NCBI GenBank assembly: GCA_028023455.1
Contig: JAQFVV010006231.1
Location: 8,758,036 to 8,822,035, forward strand
Length of the DNA: 64,000 nucleotides
Reading direction: 5' to 3'
Source: Epiperipatus broadwayi
Lineage: Eukaryota; Onychophora; Udeonychophora; Euonychophora; Peripatidae
This document shows positions 35,171 to 47,060 of this stretch, piece by piece. Numbering within the stretch: position 1 is the stretch's first letter; the number at the start of each line of letters is the position of its first letter. Both the position numbers and the translations under genes were made by a program. The notes below the pieces were generated by a model that saw nothing but the letters and a program-made list of their open reading frames with translations, was not told the origin of the DNA and ran no database searches.

Positions 35171-36234
35171 ATTAGATAATTTGTAAAATGATAACAGTCA
35201 AAAAACATTGTTTTGAATGAAGCAAACAGAAAACTATTTAATGGTTAATAGAAAAATAGTTGTATATATTTATTTATTTACTAGGCTTTTTATTTCTTAA
35301 TATGTGTATTCAATATTGAAAATTTAAAGGCTTTCTTCATAATATCGTCTGAGAAATAAATGTTGCCCACTTAATGATGGAAAAATAGAAAAACAAAAAT
35401 CAAAATAAATGAGAATTTAAAATAATCACTTTATTTCAGAAGTATACCTATAAGCAGTCATGATTTATCTTTTTTTAAAAAAAAATATTTGAAAAAGTTT
35501 TAATCATATTTTTCAATTAATTTGTATATTATGAATATAATTAATAAAAGTAATTTTTTATTGCAATTTTTTAACGTTTTATAGAATTTTGGTAAATATT
35601 TTATTATTGTAAATTTTTTTTTTTTTAGTTTAATGAATCCAATGTTTTATATCAATTATTATTTAATAAATTTAACACTATTAATAGTATTCCTCCATTT
35701 TTTTGAAGTTTTATGGTTATAATAAAAAAAATTATATTTGGAAACATATAAACGTAATACTTTTCTAAGGAGCAATATCAAATAGCAGTTGTAACATTAA
35801 CATTATAAAACTTCACATGACCATCTCCTCTTATACATGTGTATAACTCTAGCTTGCTGTGTGTGGCAATATATATAGTGAGTTTTGCCTGTTTTAACAT
35901 TATAAAACTGCATTGTAGCTGTTGTGGGTTAAAAATAATCATTAATCTGCTTTCAAAACAAGTGGTATTTGGTTGTTGAATGGCATTTATTTAAAGTTCT
36001 TTGAATTTAAAAATCTCAATCTGTTATAGTCAAATTGTCAACTCTCCTATTTATATTAATATCTTATAACAGATTGAAAAGTAGAATCCACTTTTCATTT
36101 GTAAAGTTGCCTTGACAAAAGATTGAAGATTCCTGGAATAATGTCGGGCTGTGTTTATGTGGTTATGGTATATTATGTGTTATAAAAATGTATATTTTAT
36201 AGAAGTTAGATTTTAATTTTATAATTATCACTTT
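35171..36234. other. Non-coding stretch with a degraded R1 trace
   Basis: Around 35,800-35,930 are words resembling R1 (CTTCACATGACCATCTCC, GTGGCAATATATATAGTGAG, TTTTGCCTGTTTTAACATTA). The last block also occurs at the end of the 31.8-32.5 kb copy. The rest is A+T-rich without assignment. Confidence 0.4.
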
Positions 36235-37895
36235 CAATCATTATCGACCCATTGCAGAGTAAAGATCTCATAAAGTTTAATCCAGTTTTTCCAATGCATA
36301 GCTTCTCCATATCACACCAACTTCCTTATTTAATTCACCCATTTCTCATATGGTCTTTTTCTGTATTTTTTTTATTTTTACAATCTCTTGTGACACAGGT
36401 TAAGATTTCAATTGTCCATGTATAATCTAACAATATGTCTAACCCAGTTCCATTTCAGTCTCTTAATTCTTCCAATGATGTCAATAATGCACGTTTGTTC
36501 TTTTGTCCATGTATTTTGTTTGTATTCCCTTCTTGTTATTCCTAACATACATCTTTCCATACTTCATTAAGTGGTCTAAAATCTCTGTATTGCTCTTTGG
36601 TTAAGTGTTCGTCTATGATACATGAATAAGAACTGATAAAATGCATCTATTAAAACCTTCATTTCAAATACATATGTATATTTTCTTTTAATGTTATTTC
36701 TATCAAAGCATCTCTTCCTAATTCAATTTTATGATTAATCTCATTTATGATGTTACCATCCATATTAATAATCTGATCAAGATATTTGTAGTTGTTAACT
36801 TCTAATTCATAATTATCAATCTTTACTTTCTTCTAAGAAAATTATTGAACATTGCTTAATTTTTTATCTATTTTTAGCTTTATTTTTTTTTATTTGCAGG
36901 CAAGAAGTCTTCCAACATTTTTTTAAGCTCTGAAGCATTATTTGTAAATATCATCTGATTAAATAATTTCCATGAAATTTCTTTAGTTTCCCATTTTAAT
37001 CCACAAAACATTCTGTCATGTACCCATACATTCTTATCAATGTTAATTTTCTTAGTATTATTATGTTATCTAATCATTGCAATTGTAAATTAAATTGCAC
37101 TTTGATAAATATTGTTCAGAATATGACTATTCTGGGTCTATATCTTAATGGTCTAAAGCTTTAATCTATATAAATGCTTGTAGAATTAAATGCCTTTTCA
37201 TAATCTACAAAGTTAAAGCATAATGCCAACTCATATTCATTGGTCCTTTCTATAACTTCTATGATTATTTGGTTGTAATCCATCATGCCAAAATTGCCTT
37301 TAAATCCAGCTTGTGTATTTTTATTTTTTTTTGATTTGTTTGAATCCAAAGATTTTGTTTAGATTTAATAGAAGACTGATATGAACTGTAATTTCGAATA
37401 GCTGTTTTTATCACTGTTTTTAATTATCTATATTGTGTAATGGGCACACATGCCGTTACATTCTAATAAATAAAATTAAAAATAAAAGTTCGCAGATAAA
37501 AACTTCTTTTTTTAAGAATTAAAAGTTGAAAATTAAAAGTCATCTAAACTTTATATATATAAAATCGCGCAGATGAAAATTTATTAAAAGAAAACTTTAT
37601 TAAAGAAAAAAAATAAATTTTAAAACTAAATTTTCAGAAAAAAAAACTTAAAAGATTTAAAGATAAAAAGAATGTACAATAATTTAATTAATGCTATTGT
37701 GTAAAATGGAAATGATTATTGTCAATTAGTTAAAGTAAACTAGTCCTTGGGCATTTCAAAATATATAATTAAAGGTCAGATAGGAGAGAAAAAACAATAG
37801 GGACAGAATTAGCCAATAAAAGAAATCACTCGGGAAACAGACCTCAATTAAAGGATCATTATCAGAATGACGTAATGTCCACTCGATCCGAAAGT

Positions 37896-37910
37896 TGAAT
37901 ATAAAAGGAA
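37896..37910 (+). promoter_or_regulatory. TATA box in LTR-like element (b)
   Basis: TGAATATAAAAGGAAAA gives a consensus TATAAAAG at 37,900. It lies about 470 bases from the element's left end, a position comparable to the TATA boxes of elements (c) and (e). Confidence 0.45.
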
Positions 37911-38850
37911 AAGTTTGGAAATAAAAAAAAAGAAGGAAAGAGATGTGATAGAGAGAGGTGTGATATGTGTTAAGTTGGAGAGAGTTGAAGGAGAAGGGGT
38001 TGAAAGATGCACTTTAAATTCCTTCAGTTTTTCTAAAAAAAAAAAAAAAATGACATTGTTTTCCCATATTGCAGACTACAGGCTATCAGGGCCCGGAAAT
38101 AAAATACCAGCTAAAGTAAAAAACCTCCAGATGAATCAATAAAACGGCCAACAGCATACCCGTCTCCCCACGACATTGGGACAATTAACACTGGATCCCA
38201 AATGGCAAGCAACTATTAAAGATGAACTTTTTAAAACCGTAAGAACTATATATATAACTAATGAACATAAATTCTAAAACTTTCCAGTATTTGAAAACAG
38301 TAAGAACTCTAAATTCTAAACTTTCCAATATTTAAATAGAAATAGAATTTCCTATCTGATTAAATTATTTATTAATTATTTTTATTGAATGTATTATGTT
38401 TTTAAAATCATTTCCATTAATTTATTTTTTCCATTCTTTTAAGTTTTTATTACGATTTTTTTTTTTTTTTCTGCTAAGCTAAACTTTTGATTAAATCATG
38501 TTAAATTTAAGTCGGGCGTGAATGGCTGCATAGATTCGTAAAGTTATGTTAGTTTAAGGGAGGGTAAATCTTGGGTTATTTATTTTGCAGTTAAATTGAG
38601 TCAATGGATTGGATGTATTGGTGTAATTAGTAAATGTAGTATGAAGATCCGCGTCGTGCAGGATCGCATTATACGCCGCACTTGGGCATAATAAATCGCA
38701 TTTTGTACCGACCATCGGAAGCAGACAGGATTCCCTGCTCCTTGGATCACCCCTTTAGCCTATGGAATGGGATAGTAAGACGGCAAAAAGGACTGCAATC
38801 CCTTCCTATGGAGTTTTTTTTTTATTGTTCTTCTCACCTGACAGATGTAA

Positions 38851-38970
38851 CATTCCTGTACTGGACAAGAGACAATTTCTTCTCTATAACCATGCTGTAC
38901 AGATGTGCATTCCTGTACTGGACAAGAGACAATTTCTTGTCTATAACCATGCTGTACAGATGTGCATTCC
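38851..38970. repeat. 57-base tandem repeat
   Basis: The unit cattcctgtactggacaaga... starts at 38,851, 38,908 and (6-7 bases only) 38,965, with a partial half-unit before the first. The unit length is a multiple of three, so overlapping ORFs on both strands repeat 19-residue blocks. This is an artefact of the repeat, not evidence of a protein. Confidence 0.9.
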
Positions 38971-40379
38971 TGACAGTATGGCATTGTGCTGTCGTATTCA
39001 TGCTGCATTGAATAAATCGATATATCAGATAGATTGGCGTTGGTTTGATTGCGAACTTTTGGCCTAAGGTTAAATAAGAAATAGAATATTTTCTTTTCAA
39101 ATGCAATCTATGTAGTCTATCCATACTTGACACTAATAAAATATTAAATTCACCTGTGCGAACATCTAAAAAAAAGTTAAATTGTAAATTAAATTTTAAA
39201 GTAAAAGTTATTCTAAAATAATTCTAAATTTTATATATGTTTAATAAATGTTTGTGTGTGTTATGTGTGTTATTACTGGCAGTGGCTTTTTTTATTTTTT
39301 TTTTTAATATTAAAAATTATCTCTGTGCTCCGCGAGCTAGTGACTGGGACTGATGGTTGCAATAAAATATATATGTAAAAATTAGATCTTAACAGTGCGT
39401 ATCTGCCTACTATATAAATTTTCCAGGTTCCAATAGCCTGGTGGCGCCCTGTACGGCAGATACAGGAAGACTCTAACTTCAATTATCCTCCCCGACTGTT
39501 ATAATTGCTATTGCATCTTTCCCATCATCTAGTACATTTTTATCATTTAAATATTTGGTATATAGTTTTGTCAATAATTTTGCTTTTCTTTATTTACTTT
39601 TTTTTAACATAGCAATAATAATTCTATCTATTCCTGGAATTTTCCCCTTATATTTATAGAGTTAATTGCTTATCTTATCTCTTCATTAAATGTTTAGTAA
39701 TTCAGATGACAGTTATTTATTCTTTATTACTATTTCATGATGTCATCTTTCTTTTTAATAATAACTTTTTCAAATACCAAGATGTTTTATATTTTTGTAA
39801 TTTATTCTCGTCTATAGTTTTGTACGCTAGTTCAGTTATATATTTTTGTATCATTGTTATCTTTTTTGTACTATTTTACTGAATTCTAGATATTCACTTT
39901 TTCTTAATTAATGGGTCACACTTTTAAATATTTTCATGTCTCTTTTATTTTTTATGATATATTGCTTTATTTCAGTTGAAAAGTTATTGGTTACTTACTA
40001 TTTTTTTTTATCAGCTATCTTCGCTATAATTCTTAATTGATTATCAGTTATCTTATTATTGATGTCAATTAAGTTTTAAGATCTTTAAAATCAGTCAGTA
40101 TTTTAAAATGATTAGAAAGTTCTAATTTATATTCAAAGGATTGTTTCTGAAGTTTAGGGATCTCACTTAACACTTTTTTAGTAGGTTTTATCTTTAAGTT
40201 TGCAATACCACCTATCTTATATCACAATATTGGATGATCTTTTCCTGTGTTGAATCTATTAACAACAATTGTTCTTGATATATATATTCGGTAATAGTAT
40301 GAATACTGAACCCTATTGTTTGTGGCACTTCTTTTCGCCCAATGCACATCAATATGGCGATTCACGGACCGTCTGTTTG

Positions 40380-41190
40380 TTTACATAATATTATGGTAAA
40401 AGTTTTTTTTTTTTTTTTAACCGGTTTTTATTTTTTTTTTCCTCGTCGGCCCATCTGTTTGGTTTACATAATATTACTGTAAACCATCAAAGTTTTTTTT
40501 TTTTTAATAAACAAATACTTTGTTTTTAGATGGTCTAGGGGTGTTGGTTTGATTTTAAATTATCAACTAATTGTCCATCAGTTTCTTTACAGAGTATTAT
40601 GGTAAACCAAAGTTTTTTTTCACCCAGTTTTTTTTTGGTTCGTTTTTTTAAGAAACAAACACTGATTTTAGATGGTATAGGGGTGTTGGTTTGCTTTCAA
40701 ATTATCGATTAATGCTCCGTCGGTTTGTTTACACAAAAATACGGTAACAAACAGTTTGTTGTTTTTAGATGGGGGGGGGGGTTGTTTGTTTGCTTTTAAC
40801 TTATCTTTTTTTTTTTGTTGATGTTTTGATTTGCTGAAAGACTTCAACATTTCGAATACTTTTGAATAAACCAACACTTAATTTTTAGGGATTGTTTTGA
40901 TTTTGAATTGTCGTCTTTTTTTTTTGATTAATTTATTAGGAGGCTTTTAAGCTTTATATGATAGCGAAAAGTTCTTCCTTAATTTTTTGGACCTTTAATT
41001 TTAAAAAAAGACATAGACAGTTCATTTTAAAGAATACTTTTTTTAAGTCGGGGGAGATGGCCGGGATAGTGGGGAAAGTTTGTTTTGATTTTTAATTATC
41101 GACTTCTTTTTGGATTTTCTTTTTGAACATTTTATTATGTTACCGCACAGTTCTTTATTTTTATTTTTTTTGGTGGGACCTTTTGAATAA
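40380..41190. repeat. Degenerate tandem repeat (~110-170-base unit)
   Basis: Recurring words: TTTGTTTACATAATATTA, GTAAACCAAAGTTTTTTTT, AATAAACAAATACTTTG, TTTTTAGATGGTCTAGGGG and TTGATTTTAAATTATC appear about four to five times with drift. T-runs and a run of ten G lie within. Explains several chance ORFs. Confidence 0.65.
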
Positions 41191-41361
41191 ACTTCTTTTT
41201 TTTTTGTATAATTAAAATATTACCTACTTTAAGTGTTAATGAAATTTATCAAATATTACCTATCTACTTTATAATCATGTGAACAACAAAAACAACAACA
41301 AGTTTGCCATAAAATAATTTATTGAATCAAAAATAAACGAAACCTTGAAAGGATGTCTCAC

Positions 41362-41497
41362 CTGCAAGCGTGCATACCTTCGCATCTGGCAGGATTTTCT
41401 CTTTCTGGGAAAACACAATATTGTGCGTCCACTTGTGTGGCTGGCCGGCCAGCAATTCACTCAGCTTCGACCAATTCGGACAACTTGCAGATGACAT
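41362..41497 (-). CDS. G+C-rich exon-like segment inside the TIR transposon
   Basis: Minus-strand ATG ending at 41,497 (an in-frame ATG eight codons upstream ends at 41,521). It encodes MSSASCPNWSKLSELLAGQP, then HKWTHNIVFSQKEKILPDAK, and meets the strong donor GCAG|GTGAGA at 41,361/41,362 (a second donor AAG|GTATGC lies at 41,377). Codon choice is G+C-rich and non-repetitive, with CpGs upstream (GCGCGC, ACGCG), quite unlike surrounding DNA. It could be exon 1 of the element's transposase, a captured host exon, or a remnant of a real gene into whose CpG-rich start the repeats assembled. Family not recognised. No second exon found. Confidence 0.45.
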
Positions 41498-41968
41498 TTT
41501 ATAGTTCTCGCACGGATTCACGCGTAAATGGGCCTTTGCGCGCGAAATCGGGAAAAACTGCTGAAAAGAACCTTTTCAAGTTGTGTGTTGTTCAAAAGCA
41601 TAGGGAAGCATGTGTGACGACTTGATAATTCTTAATATGAAATACTAATTCTACGCTTTCTAAAAAATTTCCAACAATGAATTTTTGCAGAGTTTCATCT
41701 CTTTCAAATACGGCCACCATCAAATGAGACTATAGCGAGAGTTCAATAGTGCTCACTTGACGAATACTGTCACAATGCAATGGGCGTAGTATTTTGTTAT
41801 GTAATCGTAGAATAGATCGCCCTCAGGCAGCTTGTTACAGCTCAAAAAAAACCCTAATATATTGTCCAGCTGTAAGTTAAGGCCGCTAAAACGGTATATT
41901 GATGTGGTTTGTGAAAAACAACGCCATCAAACGGTAAGGTTCAGTATTCATACTATTACCATATATTC

Positions 41969-42445
41969 TCTTAGTCAATTCTGTTCTCCCTTCATGTGAA
42001 TGTTTTAATGTCCATTTCTGAAATTTAGCATTTCTCTTCTGTTAATTTCACAAGCATTTGTCCTTTCACTTATGTCACCATAATCAAATTTACCCACAAT
42101 GCTTCAGTGCCCTACACAATTTTTTTTCTATAAATACCTTAAGAATGAATAGAGTATTTATTTTAAATTTAGTTAAACAAATCGTTTTCATTTAAAATTA
42201 TTCTAACATTTTATAAACAAAAAATAACTTTTTCTATTCATTCATTATAAGACTGTTTCTTTTTGATTTGAAAAGTATGAACTTTTTTAAATGCTTCTTT
42301 GTCTAATAAAACAGATAAAGTAAAATTGTAAATGTCTTAAATTTTATTATCTTTTCAAGGCACTTTATTTTTTATTTTTAAAGTACTGTAATTATATATC
42401 TTATTAATACAAATGTTAAATCAAACAGTGTACTTGTAAATAAAG
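41969..42445. other. Non-coding spacer
   Basis: A+T-rich, nothing recognised. Confidence 0.4.
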
Positions 42446-43135
42446 CAAATAAATCACCTTACCCCAGGCTATGAATTAAAAGCATTCTATAAGTTGAACA
42501 AAGGAGGAAGAATAGAATGAATCCACCTATTCTTGGGAGCTCTGATCTATATAAGCATACCTTTGTCAATCTTGTTGGTAATTCAGAGTGAAATTGATTT
42601 ATTAGCTATGACACTTAAGAGTTATTAAACTCAAACAATTATATATGGCTGGAGATAGCAGTTCACTTTTAGCATCTTAATTGTAATAATTAAATAAGAT
42701 TTAATATGTAAATTTTAAATTAAACATAGCTCAATGTATATGTAAACAAAATGAGTAAATCACTCTTCCCCTTTTCAGGCTCTGAATTAAAAGCACTCTA
42801 TATGTTTACATATACATTGAGCTATATTTAATTTAAAGTTTACATATTAAATCTTACTTAATAATTATAATCAAGGTATTAAAAGTGAAGCTGGAAATCT
42901 ATTCTGCAGATTTGCGCTTCACCTAGTGCCAATTATATAAGCACTAGAACCGGTTTCAACCCGAATTATATATAAATTTAATAGACAATAGTATATATAG
43001 AGAGATGTATGGATACACAAACATTTAATTCATCTGCCCATCCAACTTGCACACGTGTATATGTGTATGAAAATTAACATTTGAAAATTATAAAATTTTG
43101 TAATTTTATTTCAGTAACTTTCTAACCAATATATA

Positions 43136-43989
43136 CAACTGGGTCTCTTTTTACGCGGACTTATTTAACACGATTTTGAAGTTACGTGATTCGTGTTTCA
43201 CCGGAAGTCGAACTCCGATAATGCGCTATTACTTTAAATAATAAATTTCGCACACTTACGTTATATTGAAAGTAATAGCACATTATTGGAATTTGACTTT
43301 CATCTTAGTAATTTCAATATTTTCAGTGCTTTATAATAGTAAGATTTTATGCAATAATGAAATTAAAATCATGATTTCCACATTTTATGTACACATACAT
43401 TAAATTAAATCACATTCTGTTTTTGCTTTTTAAAAAAGAATGTAATCAATTATTATTTTTTTATTAATGACACTAATCATTAACATGCTCTTAAATTCCA
43501 ACAAGAGCTAAATATCGAGAGATTCATAAACAATTAATAAAATCATCGTCTCAAAGATTAATTACTAATTACGTTGTCACCAGAAAACCATTGACACAAC
43601 ATGAGCGTGAAGTTGGCGCTAGTTGTTTGCAAACGAACATGTTTTTCGGCAAATAGCTATAATAATTAAAACGTGTATAAAAAAATGTAAATTACTGTAC
43701 TGTAAATTATGCATAAAAATATATTATTTTGAATAAAATTAAATATTATAGTTAAAAAAAGTTTGTCTTGTATCAATTTTTTTCAAATTTGAAATTTTTT
43801 ATTAGTCATATTTTATTTCCTTATTTTTTTTTTGTGCGAATTTTAAAGTAATTTTACGTTGGTGTTTTGCTTTTACGCAAATTTTGAAAAATCACAGACC
43901 GCATCCCCCCTTAACGTCTATTTTTGCGCGATTTCGTTTGCGCGTGTTTTCTGAGGAACCTATCTATCATGTAAAACGAGACCCAGGTG
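43136..43989 (-). mobile_element. pogo/Tigger-like MITE, copy 1
   Basis: Ends CAACTGGGTCTCTTTTTACG and, inverted at the right, CACCTGGGTCTCGTTTTACA, with TA on both outer sides (43,134-43,135 and 43,990-43,991). Homologous in opposite orientation to 53,160-54,099, sharing AAACTAGCGCCAACTTC-like and CGCACAAA blocks. The GCG/CGC-containing TIRs and TA duplication are typical of pogo/Tigger-type elements. No transposase. Nested within LTR-like element (e). Confidence 0.7.
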
Positions 43990-44403
43990 TATTATATATA
44001 TTTTGTAATTTTTATGTTTTGTAAATAATAATTTGTATAAAATATAAAATTGTCATTTAAGAGACAAACAATAGTATTTTGGTAATTTATTGCTAGTAAT
44101 TTGTGTAAAAGTAAAATTGTCATTTAAGAGACAAACAACAGTATCTTGGAAATTTATTACTAATAGTTTGTCTGAAGTAAACTGATATTTAAGAGTGAAA
44201 CAATGCAATCGGTCGGTCTTAAAATTTTGCAGGCCATCGTATCATTCTAACAGATGCACGCAAGGTTATAGGTGCCAGAGATTGTTTAATTATTTTGTTT
44301 AATCATTGTTCTGGTCTTTTTCATTCCCATATATGGAAATGAAGAATCTCAACCAAGTGTCTGAGTTTGAGGCATTGGCCAGCATTCTTTAAATATTTGC
44401 TTA

Positions 44404-44416
44404 TGTATAAATAGCA
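44404..44416 (+). promoter_or_regulatory. TATA box in LTR-like element (e)
   Basis: TGTATAAATAGC at 44,405-44,416 is nearly identical to the TATA box of element (c) (CGTATAAATAG). Both precede a G+C-richer leader by 100 bases or less. Confidence 0.45.
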
Positions 44417-47060
44417 AAATATATATATATTTGACCTTTTTGTTCTTTTGCTCTACTCAATATCATATACATCACGCAAGTTTGTATTGTTAAGCAAATC
44501 ATGGTGGGGTAGGGGGAGACCGTCTGCTTTCCCGTATCTCTGGGAAGCTTATCTGGCTCACTATGCCGTAGTCTGGAACATCTAGACCAAATATGCGGAC
44601 TGTTCAGTAATATATGTGCCTGAAAGTGACTTGAATCTCTACCATTGCCCATTTAGAACCAAGCCAGCCTATGATCATGATCCACCAATTGCCCACATCA
44701 TCGTGTCTTCAAGCCCGAGATAACATCTACATTTCCGTCAGCTATGAATTCTTAATTAATAAATTATTCTAATCTTAAACTATATTGTGCGCCTTTTTTT
44801 ATTTAATTTTTTAAAGCTGTTATATAAATGCTAATAATGTCTGCAATTTATTATAAAGCTATATAAATTCTTATGTTTTAGTGCGGCAATTTAGAATTAA
44901 TTTGATTTTTTCCTATTTTATTATTCTAATTCATTTTGATATGCCAAGAAGGTATACAATCTAATGAGTGAATTTAAACCCCACCACCATTAGTTTTCTC
45001 CTATTAAATGATGGAGATGTAAATTTCCTTTAAAGTTCGTTGTTATAAACTGGCTCGGTTTTGTACCAATTATTTTATATTTTTATTCTTTAAATGATCG
45101 GAAGGTATTAATGTTTATGTTTAATTATTATGCCTAACTGCAAAATTAACGCTTATCTAATCATTAAAGTAGTTATCATTTTAACTAATTAAATCTCACC
45201 AGAAGTGAATTTAATATGTAATCTATGATTTTATTTTGTAAGTAATATCAGTTATCTGTACTATGATTGCTTGTAGAAAGGTGAGGAGATATTCCCAAGG
45301 TGTAGGAGAGAGCAATTTATTCCCTTTTAGTTTTAAACTCTAACCTCTTATGTGCCTTTTATTAATTCTTAGTTAAGTGCCCAGGATAGTTTGTGTTTAA
45401 GCATTCCATTGTGTAGGAGAGCGTCGTATAATAATCAGGTGTTTATTAATTTACCATGGTCGTTAGTGACACAAACTATTTATCTGTTTTAGGCGTTATG
45501 GGTATATTGTTGCAATGTTATTTATGATTTTTTTGCTTTGTCATGTATTTTGGGATCTTCGGAATGACCAATCCCACTCTTTGTTATCCCTCTCAAAATA
45601 GATGCATTTCCTATTCGGGATCTTCAGGCATCTCCAATGAATAAGTGTATGGGTAACATATGGATGAACCATCACAACACACAACTAGTCCCATTATTTT
45701 TCAGAGATATGATCTTGGCCATCGTGCAGGCATACTCCTTTCGTACAAACATGACCGAGCCACTCAACAGCGTCTTAAGTGACCGCCTCTTTGTATACGA
45801 TTGTGAGCAATAACGTGATACTGCCTTTATTATTGTTATTATTATTGAGTTGTCTATCCACCTGCAATGCTCTCTGTCAGTCATAATTGCATGTTATTCG
45901 CCATCCATTCGATTTAATTTTCTAAGTCAGGTTATGAATTACAGCTTCTTTTAAGCTGAGTTATTTTACTCCCACACATCTGAGTGATCTCCCAAATAAT
46001 GCACTCTTTTCAAATCACACATCTTAAACTCTTATTCATGTATATGTAATGACTAATAAAACTCATTAGTGTGAGTCTATAATATATTAAATGGGGGTTA
46101 AGTTACAAAGTATTATTGATTACTTTTGATCCTTGGTATATTAACCGCACCACCATATTTGAGCAACTGCACAAAATACTCTTGCTTTATATATGTAGTA
46201 ATTATATTAACTAATTTTATGTAATAACACCAAGATTTTAAGTACTTATGTAAATTCAATGATTTATTGACTTCATCCATAAAGTGCATGATTGCAAATT
46301 AAACCATAATCAAATTTGTAACTACCATTGTACAGACATTCTACACAGCTATTTTATTGATTATCATATTTAATTATTTAATAAAATTTATATTATATCA
46401 TTTCTCTGTGTTCTTGCATTTGTCATTCGTTGCCCGAATCTCTAATATTAACTGTTTGATTAAGTTGAATTATTTCTAATTGACAGAAAGATTTTATTAA
46501 TATTATTAAAAACTCCCTTTTGTTTAACTTTGCCTTGAACAATATTATGGATCGGATTATTAATATATTAAGCAATAGTCTGCACAGCCCTTTAAGTATT
46601 ATATTTCGTAATAATCATTAGCTAATTATTGATTTCTAAGTCTCTTTACTCACCCTGTTGTCTGGAGTAAATGAAAGCTTGCTAGTATTCTCAAAAGCAT
46701 TGTTCATCTAGTCAGAGACCCTGGAGTATGGGCAAATAGGTTAGTGTTTAGTACTGGTCCAGACCTGCGTATCTCGCACATGCTAGATTGCTATAGTTTG
46801 CTTGGATTCTAGGTCTTGTTGACCGAACACACGATTTTGACCGGTACAAAAGTGAGATGCTGACTCCAGCCTTGTATAATTATTTATGAATTTAATAGCT
46901 CTTAAGTGTCCTATTCCATCTAGCTGATAAATTAATTTCATTCTGAATTATGCTTATACACATCAGAACTCCCAAAAATAGTTGAATTCATCCTATTCTT
47001 GATCTTTTTCAACATTTAGAGTGCTTTTAATTCATAGCCTGGCGGAAGGGTGATTTTCTT

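Larger units (their letters stand above)
37434..39500 (+). mobile_element. LTR-like non-coding element (b), ~2.07 kb
   Basis: It begins TGTGTAATGGGCACACATG and ends in GACTGTTA, the same word that ends element (a). It splits the RTE-like LINE RT domain cleanly. The left flank ends ATAT and the right resumes (T)TAT, so a target duplication is at best mutated. In plus orientation: A+T-rich with AAAAGTT motifs, a strong TATA box TATAAAAGG (37,900-37,908), a leader with polyadenylation-like AATAAA near 38,139 and a G+C-richer interior at 38,500-38,770. It contains a 57-base tandem repeat (38,851-38,970). ORFs at 37,915-38,142 and 38,682-39,133 look non-coding. Confidence 0.55.
36240..40225 (-). 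pseudogene. RTE-like reverse transcriptase remnant
   Basis: Recognisable motifs in minus-strand order: KIPGIDRIIIAMLKK (about 39,645), NDKNVLDDGKDAIAII (about 39,510), [insertion], NTQAGFKGNFGMMDYNQ (37,330), LALCFNFVDYEKAFNS (motif A region, 37,220-37,175), then ELKKMLEDFLPANKK (about 36,920), YKYLDQIINMDGNIINEINH (about 36,770), RCMLGITRREYKQN (about 36,550) and LKWNWVRHIVRL (about 36,460). The last four are the conserved post-RT region of RTE-type elements. Many stops. Catalytic YADD not seen. Confidence 0.7.
36235..40230 (-). mobile_element. RTE-like LINE fragment, split by LTR-like element (b)
   Basis: On the minus strand the RT N-terminal part lies at 40,230-39,500 and the rest of the RT plus C-terminus at 37,433-36,235. 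The segment between (37,434-39,500) interrupts one reading frame: joining the two sides gives AIAII-(stop)-IIKNSDKNSYS, aligning with the usual A-I-I-I-L-I-x-K-K-x-D-K-N-N-Y of RTE-type RTs. The 3' end is near 36,240 (WVDND-like end). No plain target duplication. Confidence 0.75.
40290..41960. mobile_element. TIR DNA transposon with 8-base target duplication
   Basis: Perfect 23-base terminal inverted repeats open GGTAATAGTATGAATACTGA at 40,290 and close with the inverse at 41,960. Imperfect pairing extends for about 80 bases (CACATCAATAT on both sides). Flanked by ATATATTC (40,282-40,289 and 41,961-41,968), an exact 8-base duplication. The inside holds a degenerate tandem block (40,380-41,190) and a G+C-rich exon-like segment (41,340-41,640). 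Eight-base duplications occur in hAT, Merlin, P and some MULE elements. The GG-starting long TIRs fit Merlin or MULE better than hAT, but no transposase was recognised. Confidence 0.8.
42886..46848 (+). mobile_element. LTR-like non-coding element (e), ~3.1 kb plus a nested MITE
   Basis: TGAAGCTGGAAATC...GACCGGTACA flanked by AAAG (42,882-42,885 and 46,849-46,852). It is 3963 bases, or about 3107 without the Tigger-like MITE at 43,136-43,989 and its TA, matching the 3102 of element (a). Its right end, reverse complemented, begins TGTACCGGTCAAAATCGTGT and is homologous to the start of element (f) and more distantly to (a). In plus orientation there is a TATA box TATAAATAGC at 44,406 followed by a G+C-richer leader (44,500-44,740). 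A ~67-base degenerate tandem block is at 44,045-44,210. No coding capacity. Confidence 0.7.
42446..47060. mobile_element. Foldback/TIR element H, split by LTR-like element (e)
   Basis: The left arm 42,446-42,748 (ATCACCTTACCCCAGGCTAT, TGAATTAAAAGCATTCTATA, ATATATGGCTGGAGATAGCA, TTCACTTTTAGCATCTTAAT, ACATAGCTCAATGTATATG) pairs with a right arm made of 42,803-42,885 plus 46,849-47,060. The right arm is broken exactly at the AAAG duplication of element (e). Removing (e) gives continuous TTAAAAGTGAGATGCTG, the inverse of the left arm. A 54-base loop (42,749-42,802) carries another copy of the terminal AATTAAAAGCACTCTATA block. No ORF. Non-autonomous. Confidence 0.75.

Noticed and set aside
38682-39133. 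Overlapping ORFs on both strands with repeated 19-residue blocks
   Set aside because: Caused by a 57-base tandem repeat, a multiple of three. No splice signals or codon bias support a protein.
39442-39460. TGGCGCCCTGTACGG as a retroviral-type primer binding site
   Set aside because: Only the first eight bases match a tRNA-Lys-type site. The following bases do not match a T arm, and no LTR end precedes it.
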